From: Massilia aurea
GTDB taxonomy: Bacteria; Pseudomonadota; Gammaproteobacteria; Burkholderiales; Burkholderiaceae_D
Direction of reading: 5' to 3'
Assembly: GCF_024753205.1 (NCBI RefSeq)
Contig: NZ_JANUGZ010000003.1
Coordinates: 62,001-126,000, forward strand
Length of the DNA stretch: 64,000 bases
The first letter of the stretch is position 1, and each line of letters starts with the position of its first letter. Below are positions 9,723-18,600 of this stretch, in pieces. The position numbers and the translations under genes were made by a program. The notes beneath the pieces are model-generated. The model searched no databases and had not been told where the DNA came from. It saw only the letters and a list, made by a program, of their open reading frames with translations.

Positions 9723-12182
9723 TTATGGTTTGCGATCCGGGTCCAGCTCGCGCTGGGTCGCAATCACTTCTGCCAGCCTGGCGGCCGCCTGCGCCGCCGA
9801 TGTATCGCCGGCCCGCGCCTGCGACTGCTTGAACCGGCCCAGCACCTCGCGCGTCAGGTCGGCCGAAACCGAGCGCTGCCCTGCTTCGACCTTGCGTTCG
9901 CCAATCGCGCGCTGGGTCGCTGCCAGCTCAACCGCGTCGTCGTCCTGACGCCGGCTTTCCAGATTCACCAGCTGCTTGCGCGCGTCGGCCATCTGCTGCG
10001 TCGCGTGCGCTGCCTTGCGCTGCATTTCGGCGTGCTCTTGCGCGTGTTCGAGCAGCGCCCGCTGCGCTTCGCGTTTTTCAAGCGCTGCCTGCACCGCGGC
10101 CAGCTCGGCCAGTTCGCGCTGGCGTGCCAGTTCGGCCTGCGCCTGCTCGGCGTCGGCGCGCGACATGGCTGCCTGCGCCGCCGCCTGTTCGGATGCCAGC
10201 CGCGCTGCCTGCGCTTCGTTGGCGCGGGTGTCGGCGGCGGCCTGCTCGCGCTGCGCGGCCAGCTTGCGCTCGACCAGCAACAACGCTTCACGCGCAGCCC
10301 GGGTTGCCTCGCGCTCGGCAGCGATCGCCGCCTCGGTCAAGGTCACCTGCTGCTGCTCGAGCTCGGCCCGTTCAGCCTGGGCCTGCGCCAGCTCGGCGGC
10401 GCGGCGCGCATGCGCTTGCTGCACGGTTGCGGCCGCCTCGGCCTGCGAGGCTTCTTCGATGGCGGCATCGGCCTGCGCCTGCTGCGCTTCCCAGGCGGCG
10501 CGCTGCGCTTCTTCGATGCGCCGCTCGGCCTCGATTTTCGACTGCAGGGCCGCTGCTGCTGCCGCTTCCGCCTCGCTGCGCGCCTGCGCCGCCAGCGTCA
10601 GCGCGTGCTCGGCCGCGATTTTCTGTTCGAGCGCTGCCAGGGCCTGTGCCTCGGCCGCTTTACGTTCCTGCTCGGCCTGCACCAGGTGTTCAGCCTGTTC
10701 GCGGCGCTGCGCCGCCAGTTGCGCCGCCTCTTGCTGCAACTGCACCTGCGACGCTTCGAGCGCCAGGGCCGCCGCGTCGTCGTCGTTCACTGCAGCCTGC
10801 GCGTCGGCTGCTGCCTGCGACAGTGCAGCACGCTCGTCGGCCAGCACGCGCTCGCGCCGGTGTTCTTCGGCCTCAACCTGCGCCGCGGCGGTGGCCGCTT
10901 CATCAGCGGCCATGCGCGCCCGCGCATCGAGCGCGGCCTGGGCTTCGGCTTCCAGCCGCGCCTGCACCTGCTCGCCCGCTTCTTCCTCAGCGCGGGCGCG
11001 GTCCTCGGCCACCAGACGCAGCTTGCGGTCGGCCTCAATGCGCGCTTCGGTCGCGGCCAGGATGCGCGTTTCGGCGTCGCGCCGTGCGGCGGCGCTCGAT
11101 GCCGCCATCTGTTCTTGCCGCTCGCGGTGCACGGCGGCGTCGCGGATGTCTTTCTCGGTCTGCAGGCGCATGCGCAGCGACTGGCCGGCCACCCGTTCGG
11201 ACTCGGCCTGGGCCAGCGCGATCGCCTCGCGTTCCTGCTCGATGTGGGCGTAAGCGCGTGCTTCTTCGAGTGCGCGCGCTTCGGCCGCCGCGCGGGCAAA
11301 GGCCGACGTGAGCGCGATCTGGTCGGCGCGCTCGCGCTGCTGGGTCAGTTCGAGGGCTTCGGCCTCGGCATCGGCCAGTTTCTCGGCGGTCTGACGCGCA
11401 GAGCGTTCGGCCCGCTCGCGCTCGCGCGCCAGGATGGCGATACGGGCGTCGGCGCTGGCGTTGTGCTGCACTTCTTCACGCGCCGCCTCGACAGCGGCCA
11501 TGCGCTCGACCGCCTGCAGGCGCGCCTGCTCGGTGTGCACGACCAGTTCGTCGGCTGCGCGTGCGGCCTTGGCGGCCAGTTCGGCTTCGGCTTCGATCTG
11601 GGCCGTCGCGCGGCGGCGCGCTTCTTCTTCGAGGCGGGCACGCGCTTCGGTGGCGACCCGCACTTCGGTATCGCTTTTTACGCGCGCGCGCAGCTCGGCA
11701 GTCTCCTGACGAATCGCGTCCAGGCGTTCGCTGGAGGCCTGCGCGGCGGCGCGCAGCGAGTCGAGGCGTTCGCGGTTGGCGGCGATGGCGTCTTCGGAGG
11801 CCTGGGAATTGGCTTGCGCCGCCGCAGCGGCAGCGGCGTCGATCGAGGCGCGCTCATCGGCCAGCGAACGGGCGCGTGCTTCGGCGTGGTGGCGGCTCTC
11901 GGCCGCCATATTGGCCTTGGCTTCCGCCTCGACACGGGCGATTGCTTCCTGGATTTCGCGCATCTCGAGCGGTTTGCGACCCGGACCGGCAAAATCAGCA
12001 GGTTCCGCCGCAGCGGGCAGCACCGGCGTGACCGGCAGCACCGGCTGCGCAAACGCGGCAGCCGCCGGGGTTGAAACGGGCACTGGCATTGACACCGCAT
12101 CGGTCGGCGCCAGCGCGCCGGCGGCCGGCGACAGGTCGATCGTGAAGTCGGTGTCGTCTTGTTGGGCTGGGTTCGGTTCCAT
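9723..12182 (-). CDS. Long Ala/Glu/Arg/Gln-rich coiled-coil protein of unknown function
   Basis: An 819-residue protein with no signal peptide and no membrane segment. Residues 1 to about 75 are low-complexity and rich in Pro, Ala and Val. From RKPLEMREIQEAIARVE (about 90) to about 780 it is almost unbroken helix-forming sequence in which Ala, Glu, Arg and Gln alternate in heptad-like fashion, with very few Gly or Pro, as in long coiled coils. The last 40 residues are less regular. It lies 117 bases downstream of the srkA-like gene in the same direction and faces the gene ending at 9696. A cytoskeletal, scaffold or chromosome-associated role would fit a rod of this length, but no family is recognised. 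The Ala-rich codons leave antisense frames open, which is compositional. Confidence 0.82.
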   Translation of the reverse strand: MEPNPAQQDDTDFTIDLSPAAGALAPTDAVSMPVPVSTPAAAAFAQPVLPVTPVLPAAAEPADFAGPGRKPLEMREIQEAIARVEAEAKANMAAESRHHAEARARSLADERASIDAAAAAAAQANSQASEDAIAANRERLDSLRAAAQASSERLDAIRQETAELRARVKSDTEVRVATEARARLEEEARRRATAQIEAEAELAAKAARAADELVVHTEQARLQAVERMAAVEAAREEVQHNASADARIAILARERERAERSARQTAEKLADAEAEALELTQQRERADQIALTSAFARAAAEARALEEARAYAHIEQEREAIALAQAESERVAGQSLRMRLQTEKDIRDAAVHRERQEQMAASSAAARRDAETRILAATEARIEADRKLRLVAEDRARAEEEAGEQVQARLEAEAQAALDARARMAADEAATAAAQVEAEEHRRERVLADERAALSQAAADAQAAVNDDDAAALALEASQVQLQQEAAQLAAQRREQAEHLVQAEQERKAAEAQALAALEQKIAAEHALTLAAQARSEAEAAAAAALQSKIEAERRIEEAQRAAWEAQQAQADAAIEEASQAEAAATVQQAHARRAAELAQAQAERAELEQQQVTLTEAAIAAEREATRAAREALLLVERKLAAQREQAAADTRANEAQAARLASEQAAAQAAMSRADAEQAQAELARQRELAELAAVQAALEKREAQRALLEHAQEHAEMQRKAAHATQQMADARKQLVNLESRRQDDDAVELAATQRAIGERKVEAGQRSVSADLTREVLGRFKQSQARAGDTSAAQAAARLAEVIATQRELDPDRKP

Positions 12183-12299
12183 GCGGAGTCTCTGTGGCGG
12201 CGGTCGGGTTGATTATCCGGCAAATCCGGTTCTCGTGCTATGCCGAACTGGGTGGCAATCGTGCATCAGCTTGGCGCTTTGCCACACCCATCTACATTC

Positions 12300-13313
12300 T
12301 TACATCTGCCACAGCGGCGGCTCATCCATCAGCGCGACCTGCTCGCGTAGTTCAAGAATGCGGTCTTGCCAGTAACGCTGGGTATTGAACCAGGGGAAAG
12401 CGGCCGGGAATGCCGGATCGGTCCAGCGCATCGCCAGCCACGCCGAGTAATGGATCAGGCGCAGCGTGCGCAACGCTTCGACCAGGTACAGCTGGCGCGG
12501 GTGGAAATCGCAGAAATCCTCATAGCCGGCCAGCACGTCGGCCATCTGGCCGACCATCTCCTGCCGCTCGCCCGACAGCAGCATCCACAGATCCTGCACT
12601 GCCGGGCCCATGCGGCTGTCGTCGAAGTCGACAAAGTGTGGCCCGTCAGGCGTCCACAGCACGTTGCCGCCGTGGCAATCGCCATGCAGGCGCAAGAGCG
12701 GCAATTCACCGGCGCGCTCGTAGCAGCGTGCAACGCCTTCCAGCGCCTGTTCCATCACGCTCGACCAGGCCGGCATCAGTTCGGGTGGCACGAAGTCGTG
12801 GCTGCGCAGCCAGTCGAACGGTTCGCGGCCGAACGTGACCGGGTCGAGCGCCGGGCGCAGCAAAAATGGCTTGACGGCGCCCTGCGCGTGAATGCGACCA
12901 ATGAAGCGCCCAATCCATTCCAGCACGGCGGGGTCGCCCAGCTCGGGCGCGCGCCCGCCGCGGCTTTCAAACACCGAAAAACGGAACCCGTCGAACGTGT
13001 GCAGCGTGCGCCCGTCGATCTCGATGGCCGGCACCACGGGGACCTCCTGCGCCACCAGCTCGGCAACAAAGCCGTGCTCTTCCAGGATGGCCTCATCGCT
13101 CCAGCGTTCTGGCCGGTAAAACTTGACCACCACCGGCTCGCCCTCTTCGCGGCCCACGCGGTAGACGCGGTTCTCATAGCTGTTGAGCGCCAGCAGGCGC
13201 CCGTCACCATGCAAGCCGACGCTGTCGAGCGCATCGAGCACGGTGGCAGGATCGAGGCGCGCGTACGGGTGGTCTGGCGTGGCGTCGGCGGTGGCAGGGT
13301 TCAGGTTATCCAT
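12300..13313 (-). CDS. srkA: Stress-response serine/threonine protein kinase (SrkA/YihE family)
   Basis: A 337-residue cytoplasmic kinase of the aminoglycoside-phosphotransferase/choline-kinase fold. The start is placed at MDNLNPATAD (ATG 13313, GGGG just upstream); sequence further upstream in frame does not look coding. Motifs seen: nucleotide-binding VVVKFYRP, catalytic HGDCHGGNVL (about 200-210) and metal-binding FVDFDD about 13 residues later. In E. coli SrkA phosphorylates Ser/Thr residues and counters stress-induced programmed death. It diverges from the esterase gene at 13470. Confidence 0.9.
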   Translation of the reverse strand: MDNLNPATADATPDHPYARLDPATVLDALDSVGLHGDGRLLALNSYENRVYRVGREEGEPVVVKFYRPERWSDEAILEEHGFVAELVAQEVPVVPAIEIDGRTLHTFDGFRFSVFESRGGRAPELGDPAVLEWIGRFIGRIHAQGAVKPFLLRPALDPVTFGREPFDWLRSHDFVPPELMPAWSSVMEQALEGVARCYERAGELPLLRLHGDCHGGNVLWTPDGPHFVDFDDSRMGPAVQDLWMLLSGERQEMVGQMADVLAGYEDFCDFHPRQLYLVEALRTLRLIHYSAWLAMRWTDPAFPAAFPWFNTQRYWQDRILELREQVALMDEPPLWQM

Positions 13314-13469
13314 GCCCCATTGTACGGCGGCGCACGGTCGCGTGGTGATTGCGAACATTTCACTATTGCTGTGTTCGTTCGCGCACAGAGTGTGACAATC
13401 TAACAAGGTCTCATGTCATGTATGTACCCGCGCATCGTGCAGCGGACAAATAACTGCATAGGACTGACC

Positions 13470-14510
13470 ATGAAAAAACTGACTTTGACCGTCATCGCTC
13501 TCGCCGCTGGCCTGCTGGCTGGCACCGCCATCGCACAAACTGCTGCCCAGCCGCCAAAGGCCGAGCCGAACATGCAAAAGGTGCTGGACGCGATGGCGGC
13601 CCTGAAGCCAAAGCCGATCGAAACCCTGAGCCCGGAAGAAGCGCGCAAGCAGCCAACCCCAAGCGACGCTGTCAAGAAAGTGCTGACCGACGCCGGCAAG
13701 AGCACGGCACCCGAACCAGGCGTGACGATGAAGACGCAATCGATCCAGGGCAAGGACGGCAGTTTCCCGATCCACATCTTCACGCCTGAAGGCGCGGGTC
13801 CGTTCCCGGTCGTCGTGTACTTCCACGGCGGCGGCTTCGTGATTGCCGACACCAAGGTGTATGAAGCGTCGGTGCGCGGCCTGGCCAAGAAGGCCAAGGC
13901 GATCGTGATCTCGGCCGACTATCGCCGTGCACCGGAGCACAAGTTCCCGACCCAGACCGAAGACGCATTCGCGGCTTACCAGTGGGCGCTGGCCAATGCC
14001 AAGAGCATCAATGGCGATCCAATGCGTGTTGCAGTGGCGGGTGAATCGGCCGGCGGCAACCTGGCGACCGTGGTGTCGATGATGGCAATGGAAAAGAAAA
14101 TCCAGATGCCAGTGCACCAACTGCTGGTCTACCCGGTCGTGAACGACGACATGAACAACGAGTCGTACAAGAAGAACGCCAACGCCAAGCCACTGAACAA
14201 GGCGATGATGACCTGGTTCTTCAAGCACTACGGCGCCGACCCGAAGAGCCCGCACGCACTGCCGATGAAGGCCGCCTCGCTCAAGGGCCTGCCGCCAGCA
14301 ACCGTGATCACCGCGGAAATCGATCCATTGATGACCGAGGGTAAGGCCTACGCCGACCGCCTCAAGAAGGAAGGTGTGACCGTCAACTATCGCCACTTCA
14401 CCGGCGTGACCCACGAGTTCTTCGGCATGGACGCCGTGGTGCCGAAGGCCAAGGAAGCCCAGCAGTTCGCAGCTGATGAGCTGACCAAGGCGTTCGCCGC
14501 CAAGCGTTAA
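13470..14510 (+). CDS. Secreted alpha/beta hydrolase, hormone-sensitive-lipase-like esterase
   Basis: A 346-residue protein beginning with a Sec signal peptide, MKKLTLTVIALAAGLLAG, ending near AIA-Q. Family IV (HSL) esterase signatures are all present: the oxyanion-hole motif FHGGGF (about 115-120), the nucleophile elbow GESAGG (about 188-193), an acid in EIDPL and the catalytic His in THEFFG. It should hydrolyse short- or medium-chain esters in the periplasm or outside the cell. The start at 13470 is chosen because the signal peptide begins there; the frame is open upstream to 13413 but carries no signal. No adjacent gene shares its direction closely enough to suggest an operon. Confidence 0.9.
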   Translation: MKKLTLTVIALAAGLLAGTAIAQTAAQPPKAEPNMQKVLDAMAALKPKPIETLSPEEARKQPTPSDAVKKVLTDAGKSTAPEPGVTMKTQSIQGKDGSFPIHIFTPEGAGPFPVVVYFHGGGFVIADTKVYEASVRGLAKKAKAIVISADYRRAPEHKFPTQTEDAFAAYQWALANAKSINGDPMRVAVAGESAGGNLATVVSMMAMEKKIQMPVHQLLVYPVVNDDMNNESYKKNANAKPLNKAMMTWFFKHYGADPKSPHALPMKAASLKGLPPATVITAEIDPLMTEGKAYADRLKKEGVTVNYRHFTGVTHEFFGMDAVVPKAKEAQQFAADELTKAFAAKR

Positions 14511-14652
14511 TCTTCTGTACTACCGTTCGACACTGAAGTAAACGTTGCAAGCAGCGCCTCGCCGGCAGGTTTTTCGTGCCCGGCGACGGCGCAGGCGTTA
14601 CACTGGCGCCTTTGACGCAACAGGCGCGCTCGCGCCACAGACCACCTACCCC

Positions 14653-15339
14653 ATGCACCTCGAACAGCCCCTCTCCGAAAAAGAATTCGACGAACTCGAC
14701 CAGTTCCTGCTCTCCGACCGTTGTTCCGACGACGCGATGACGATGGACACCCTGCACGGCTACCTGACCGCCATCGCGATCGGTCCGGAATCGATCATGC
14801 CGGCCGAATGGCTGCCAATGGTCTGGGGCGAAGACGAGGCCGCCGCGCCGAAATGGAAGAACAAGCGCGACGAAGAACGCATCGTCAACCTGATCATGCG
14901 CTTCATGAACGAAGTGTTGATCACGTTCGAGGTCGCGCCAAAGGATTTCGAGCCGCTGTTCTGCGAGCACGAGGTCGATGGCAAGGTGCTGATCGATCCG
15001 GAAGCCTGGTGCTGGGGTTTCTGGGAAGGCGTCGAACTGCGCGCCGGCTCGTGGGATGCGATCTGGGACAGCGACGTCGCCGAACTGATCCGCCCGATCT
15101 ACCTGCTGGGCGCGGACGAAATCGAAGAAGCCGAACTGGCCGAAGTCGACGATCCGGTCAAGGTGCATGCCCTGGCGCTGCAGATCGAGGCCAACGTGCC
15201 GGCGATCTACCGCCACTGGCTGCCACTGCGCAAGCCAGCGGTGGAAACGATCGTGCGAGACGAGCCGAAAGTCGGCCGCAACGACGATTGCACCTGCGGC
15301 AGCGGCAAGAAATTCAAGAAGTGCTGCGGCGCTGAATAA
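14653..15339 (+). CDS. UPF0149/YecA-family protein with C-terminal SEC-C zinc motif
   Basis: A 228-residue acidic cytoplasmic protein. The start [12 protein letters not shown] (14653) is chosen because upstream frame is Arg-rich and non-coding in character. Residues 1 to about 195 form the helical UPF0149 domain ([22 protein letters not shown]). The last 20 residues carry the SEC-C pattern [14 protein letters not shown] (C-x-C-x8-C-C), the zinc knuckle also found at the C-terminus of SecA. E. coli YecA has been linked to SecA and ribosome binding, so a role in protein export or translation quality is plausible but not shown here. It is a single gene facing the hybrid kinase. Confidence 0.9.
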   Translation: MHLEQPLSEKEFDELDQFLLSDRCSDDAMTMDTLHGYLTAIAIGPESIMPAEWLPMVWGEDEAAAPKWKNKRDEERIVNLIMRFMNEVLITFEVAPKDFEPLFCEHEVDGKVLIDPEAWCWGFWEGVELRAGSWDAIWDSDVAELIRPIYLLGADEIEEAELAEVDDPVKVHALALQIEANVPAIYRHWLPLRKPAVETIVRDEPKVGRNDDCTCGSGKKFKKCCGAE

Positions 15340-15345
15340 CAAGCC

Positions 15346-15376
15346 GCAGGATTGACGGCCTGGCCGTCAATCCTGC
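15346..15376. terminator. Perfect 14-bp hairpin between convergent genes
   Basis: Arms at 15346-15359 and 15363-15376 (GCAGGATTGACGGC and its complement) pair perfectly around a 3-base loop. The right arm includes the stop codon and last codons of the kinase gene on the minus strand. There is no T-run. It could protect or terminate both converging transcripts. Confidence 0.5.
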
Positions 15377-17868
15377 CCGACCTGTTCCCATACGTTTTCG
15401 CGAACCTGCTGCCCGGGCACCCTGCCCGGCACGCCGGCCAGCACCTCCAGCAATACCTCCACATCGAGCGGCTTGACCAGGTGGTGCGCAAACCCTGCCG
15501 CCAATGCCGCATCGCGGTCCTGCGGCTGCCCGTAACCTGTCACCGCCACCAGCACCGAATCGGCCATTCCAGGATCCTGCTGCAGGCGCCGCGCCAGTTC
15601 ATGACCGTCGATTTCAGGCAAACCGATATCGAGCAGGCAGACATCGGGCCGCATGCTGCGCGCCCGCGCCAGTGCGCCCAGCGCCCCGTGTTCGATCGCC
15701 ACGTCATGCCCCTGCGCCGCCAGCAGCAAACCAAGCATCTCGGCCGCATCCGTGTTGTCATCGACCACCAGCACTTTCAGCCGCGCGATGCCGGCTGGTG
15801 CCGCGACGACCGGCTCTGGCAGGTTCGGCGCTTCTTCGAGCAGCAGCGGCAGCGTGATGACGAAGGTGCTGCCCTTGCCCAGTCCCGGACTCGAACAGCC
15901 CACCGTGCCACCGTGCAGCTCGACCAGGTGCTTGACCAGCGCCAGCCCGAGCCCCAGGCCGCCCTGGGCGCGGTCCGATGAGCGCTCGGCCTGCGTAAAC
16001 AGGTCGAACACGCGCCCGGTCAGTTCGACGTCCATGCCGATGCCTTCGTCGCGCACGCTCAGTACCAGGCGGTTGCCGTGCAGGTCGGCGCGCAGGTCGA
16101 TGCCGCGCCCGGCCGGCGTGTACTTGGCCGCATTGGCCAGCACGTTGGCCACCACCTGCACCAGGCGCGCCTTGTCACCGAGCACCGCGATGCCAGCCGA
16201 CGGCAGGCGCACGGTGAGCGTCTGCGCGCGCGTGTCGACCGTCGGACGCACCTGCTCGATCGCTTCTTCGATGACGGTGCGCGCGGCCACGCGCGCCTGG
16301 CCCAGCGTGATCAGGCCACGCGTCACGCGCGAGACGTCGAGCAGATCGTCCACCAGCCGTGTCATGTGGCGCACCTGGCGGCTGATGATGGTGCTGCTCT
16401 GGTGCACCCGGCGCACATCGACGTTGCCGAGCCGGAGCAGCTCGGCCGCGGCGCTGATCGGCGCGAGCGGATTGCGCAGCTCGTGCGCGAGCATCGCCAG
16501 GAATTCATCCTTGCGGCGGTCGGCCTCCACCAGCTTTTCTTCAACCAGCTTGCGGTCGGTGATGTCGCGGAAGAACGTCGCGATGCCGCCGTCCTGGGTC
16601 GGATAGGCGCGCAGATCGATCCAGACGCGGCGGCCATCGGGAAACTCGCGGCACTGTTCGGCGCTGCCCGCCTTACGGCTGGCCATCACGCGCTGGTACA
16701 TGCGCCCGGCCTCGCACTCCCGCATGGCCGGGAACACGTCCCAGTGATTGCGGCCGACGACCTCGTCGCTCGTGACGGCGCAAATGCGCAAGCCTTCGGT
16801 GTTCATGTGCTGCATCACCCAGTTGCGGTCGAACAGCACGAAGCCTTCCGAGATATTGGCGAAGATCTCGCGGCCCCGGTCACGCTCTTCGCGCAGCATC
16901 GCATGCGCACGCGCCGTGCCGGCCGCCGCCCAGGTGCGCTCGGCAACGTCGCGCGCCAGCCGGATATCGTGTTCGGTCCACGCGCGCGGCGTCGGCGCAT
17001 CGACGCACAGGCACGCGGCCAGGCGGCCCGCCGACATCAACGGCACCACCAGCATGGCGCCTACGCGCTCGCCAAACGGCGACTGGAGCGCGCGCGGATC
17101 GCTGGCGGCGTCGTGGATGCTCACCACGGCGCCCTGCTGCAGCGCGGCCATCATTGCCGAACCAAAGCGGTCCGGCTGCGCCTGCGGCGCGCTGCCCGCC
17201 AGCGCCGACAGGCAGGGTGCGGCCAACGTCCCGCTGAGCGGATCGATCTCGGCATACCGCGCGCGCGTCGCGGTCGAGTCTGCACTTAATTCTGCACCCA
17301 GCAGCGCACTGGCGGTGGCAATCACGTCACCCGGATCGGCCAGCACGGCCAGCGCGTCGGACAGCATGAGCTGGAACGCCGCGCGGCGCTCGCCCAGCAT
17401 GCGGGCCGTGGTTTCCATCGCGGTACAGAACAGGCCGCCGACACTGCCGCCGTCGGCATGCAGCGGGGCGTACGAAAAGGTGAACCAGGCGCGCTCGGGA
17501 TAGCCGTTGCGCAGCAGGCATAGCCCGTAATCTTCGAAAAAGACCGGCTTGCCCGCCATCGTGCGTTCGATCTGCGGCTGCAGCTCGGGCCAGACCTCGG
17601 GCCACACGGCCGCGAACGGCTTACCGAGCGCGCCTGGGTGGCGCTCGCCGAGCATCGGGATATAGGCATCGTTGTACAGGACGATGTGCTGTGGCCCCCA
17701 CGCAACGAACATCGGGAAGGCGGAATGCAGCAACATGTCGACGGCCGTCTGGAGAGACGGCGGCCAGGTGTCGGGTGCGCCGAGCGGGCACTGGCGCCAG
17801 TCGTGGCTGCGCATCTGCGCAGCCATCACACTGTCACCCGAAAAAACGGTAGCGGAGAGCGAGGCCAT
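15367..17868 (-). CDS. Hybrid sensor histidine kinase with PAS-GAF-PAS input and receiver domain
   Basis: An 833-residue cytoplasmic kinase. In order: a PAS-like input domain (about 20-140, FPMFVAWGPQHIVLYNDAY), a GAF-like domain (about 150-310), a PAS domain (about 325-440, ISEGFVLFDRNWVMQHMN), HisKA with LAHELRNPL (phospho-accepting His462), HATPase_c with GLGLGLALVK, and a receiver domain with Asp747 in CLLDIGLP and Lys in LVKPLD. No output domain follows, so phosphate probably passes to a separate protein. The input region resembles that of the kinase at 1-2613. It is read in the same direction as orn, 100 bases downstream of it, probably from its own promoter. Confidence 0.93.
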   Translation of the reverse strand: MASLSATVFSGDSVMAAQMRSHDWRQCPLGAPDTWPPSLQTAVDMLLHSAFPMFVAWGPQHIVLYNDAYIPMLGERHPGALGKPFAAVWPEVWPELQPQIERTMAGKPVFFEDYGLCLLRNGYPERAWFTFSYAPLHADGGSVGGLFCTAMETTARMLGERRAAFQLMLSDALAVLADPGDVIATASALLGAELSADSTATRARYAEIDPLSGTLAAPCLSALAGSAPQAQPDRFGSAMMAALQQGAVVSIHDAASDPRALQSPFGERVGAMLVVPLMSAGRLAACLCVDAPTPRAWTEHDIRLARDVAERTWAAAGTARAHAMLREERDRGREIFANISEGFVLFDRNWVMQHMNTEGLRICAVTSDEVVGRNHWDVFPAMRECEAGRMYQRVMASRKAGSAEQCREFPDGRRVWIDLRAYPTQDGGIATFFRDITDRKLVEEKLVEADRRKDEFLAMLAHELRNPLAPISAAAELLRLGNVDVRRVHQSSTIISRQVRHMTRLVDDLLDVSRVTRGLITLGQARVAARTVIEEAIEQVRPTVDTRAQTLTVRLPSAGIAVLGDKARLVQVVANVLANAAKYTPAGRGIDLRADLHGNRLVLSVRDEGIGMDVELTGRVFDLFTQAERSSDRAQGGLGLGLALVKHLVELHGGTVGCSSPGLGKGSTFVITLPLLLEEAPNLPEPVVAAPAGIARLKVLVVDDNTDAAEMLGLLLAAQGHDVAIEHGALGALARARSMRPDVCLLDIGLPEIDGHELARRLQQDPGMADSVLVAVTGYGQPQDRDAALAAGFAHHLVKPLDVEVLLEVLAGVPGRVPGQQVRENVWEQVGQD

Positions 17869-17968
17869 GCGCAGGATTGTCGCATAACTTGCTTGCCGGA
17901 TTGCAGCTTTTTCCGGTTTGGCAGTGGCCCTTGCGCAACTTTACAACTCTCGGATTACCGTTAAGGCA

Positions 17969-18553
17969 TCACAGCTTAATGAAGTGCTCACGGTAGTAGC
18001 GCAGCTCTTCGATCGACTCGACGATGTCGGCCAGGGCCGTGTGCTTCTGGTGCTTCTTGAAGCCGGACGCCAGCTCGGGCTTCCAGCGTCGGCACAGTTC
18101 CTTCAGCGTCGACACGTCGAGGTTGCGGTAGTGGAAGAATGCCTCGAGCTTCGGCATGCCGCGCGCCATGAAGCGGCGGTCCTGGCAGATCGAATTGCCG
18201 CACATCGGCGACTTGTTCTTCGGCACGTACTGCTTGAGAAATTCGATCAGCTCGACTTCGGCCTGGGCTTCGGTCACGGTCGACGCCTTCACGCGGTCGA
18301 TCAAGCCCGACTTGCCGTGGGTACCCTTGTTCCAGTTGTCCATCTTGTCGAGTGTTTCATCCGACTGGTGGATTGCGAACACCGGGCCTTCGGCGATGAT
18401 GTTCAGGTCTGGATCGGTGACGACGACGGCGACCTCGATGATGCGGTCGTTGTCCGGGTCGAGGCCCGTCATTTCCATGTCGAGCCAGACGAGGTTGAAT
18501 TCATTGGGCCGCTGGGGCGTGCCCGGCACTGCGGAAGGTGTCGCTTGTGACAT
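17969..18553 (-). CDS. orn: Oligoribonuclease
   Basis: A 194-residue DEDDh exonuclease that degrades 2- to 5-mer RNA and, in many proteobacteria, the pGpG made when c-di-GMP is broken down. ExoI is [11 protein letters not shown] (Asp/Glu), ExoII includes NSICQDRRF, and ExoIII is KHTALADI. About 14 extra Pro/Thr/Ser residues precede the conserved domain. It diverges from the M48 protease gene across 47 bases. The link to c-di-GMP matters because two GGDEF/EAL proteins occur in the same window. Confidence 0.97.
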   Translation of the reverse strand: MSQATPSAVPGTPQRPNEFNLVWLDMEMTGLDPDNDRIIEVAVVVTDPDLNIIAEGPVFAIHQSDETLDKMDNWNKGTHGKSGLIDRVKASTVTEAQAEVELIEFLKQYVPKNKSPMCGNSICQDRRFMARGMPKLEAFFHYRNLDVSTLKELCRRWKPELASGFKKHQKHTALADIVESIEELRYYREHFIKL

Positions 18554-18600
18554 AATTCTCTCTTTGCCTAATCAATCCTGCATTTTCTCACAGGCACAGA

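Noticed and set aside
10005..12074. A 689-codon open frame on the plus strand opposite the coiled-coil gene
   Set aside because: It is the antisense of Ala/Glu/Arg-rich codons, gives a Leu/Gly/Arg-rich product with no domains, and lacks a ribosome-binding site. Open antisense frames are expected with this composition.
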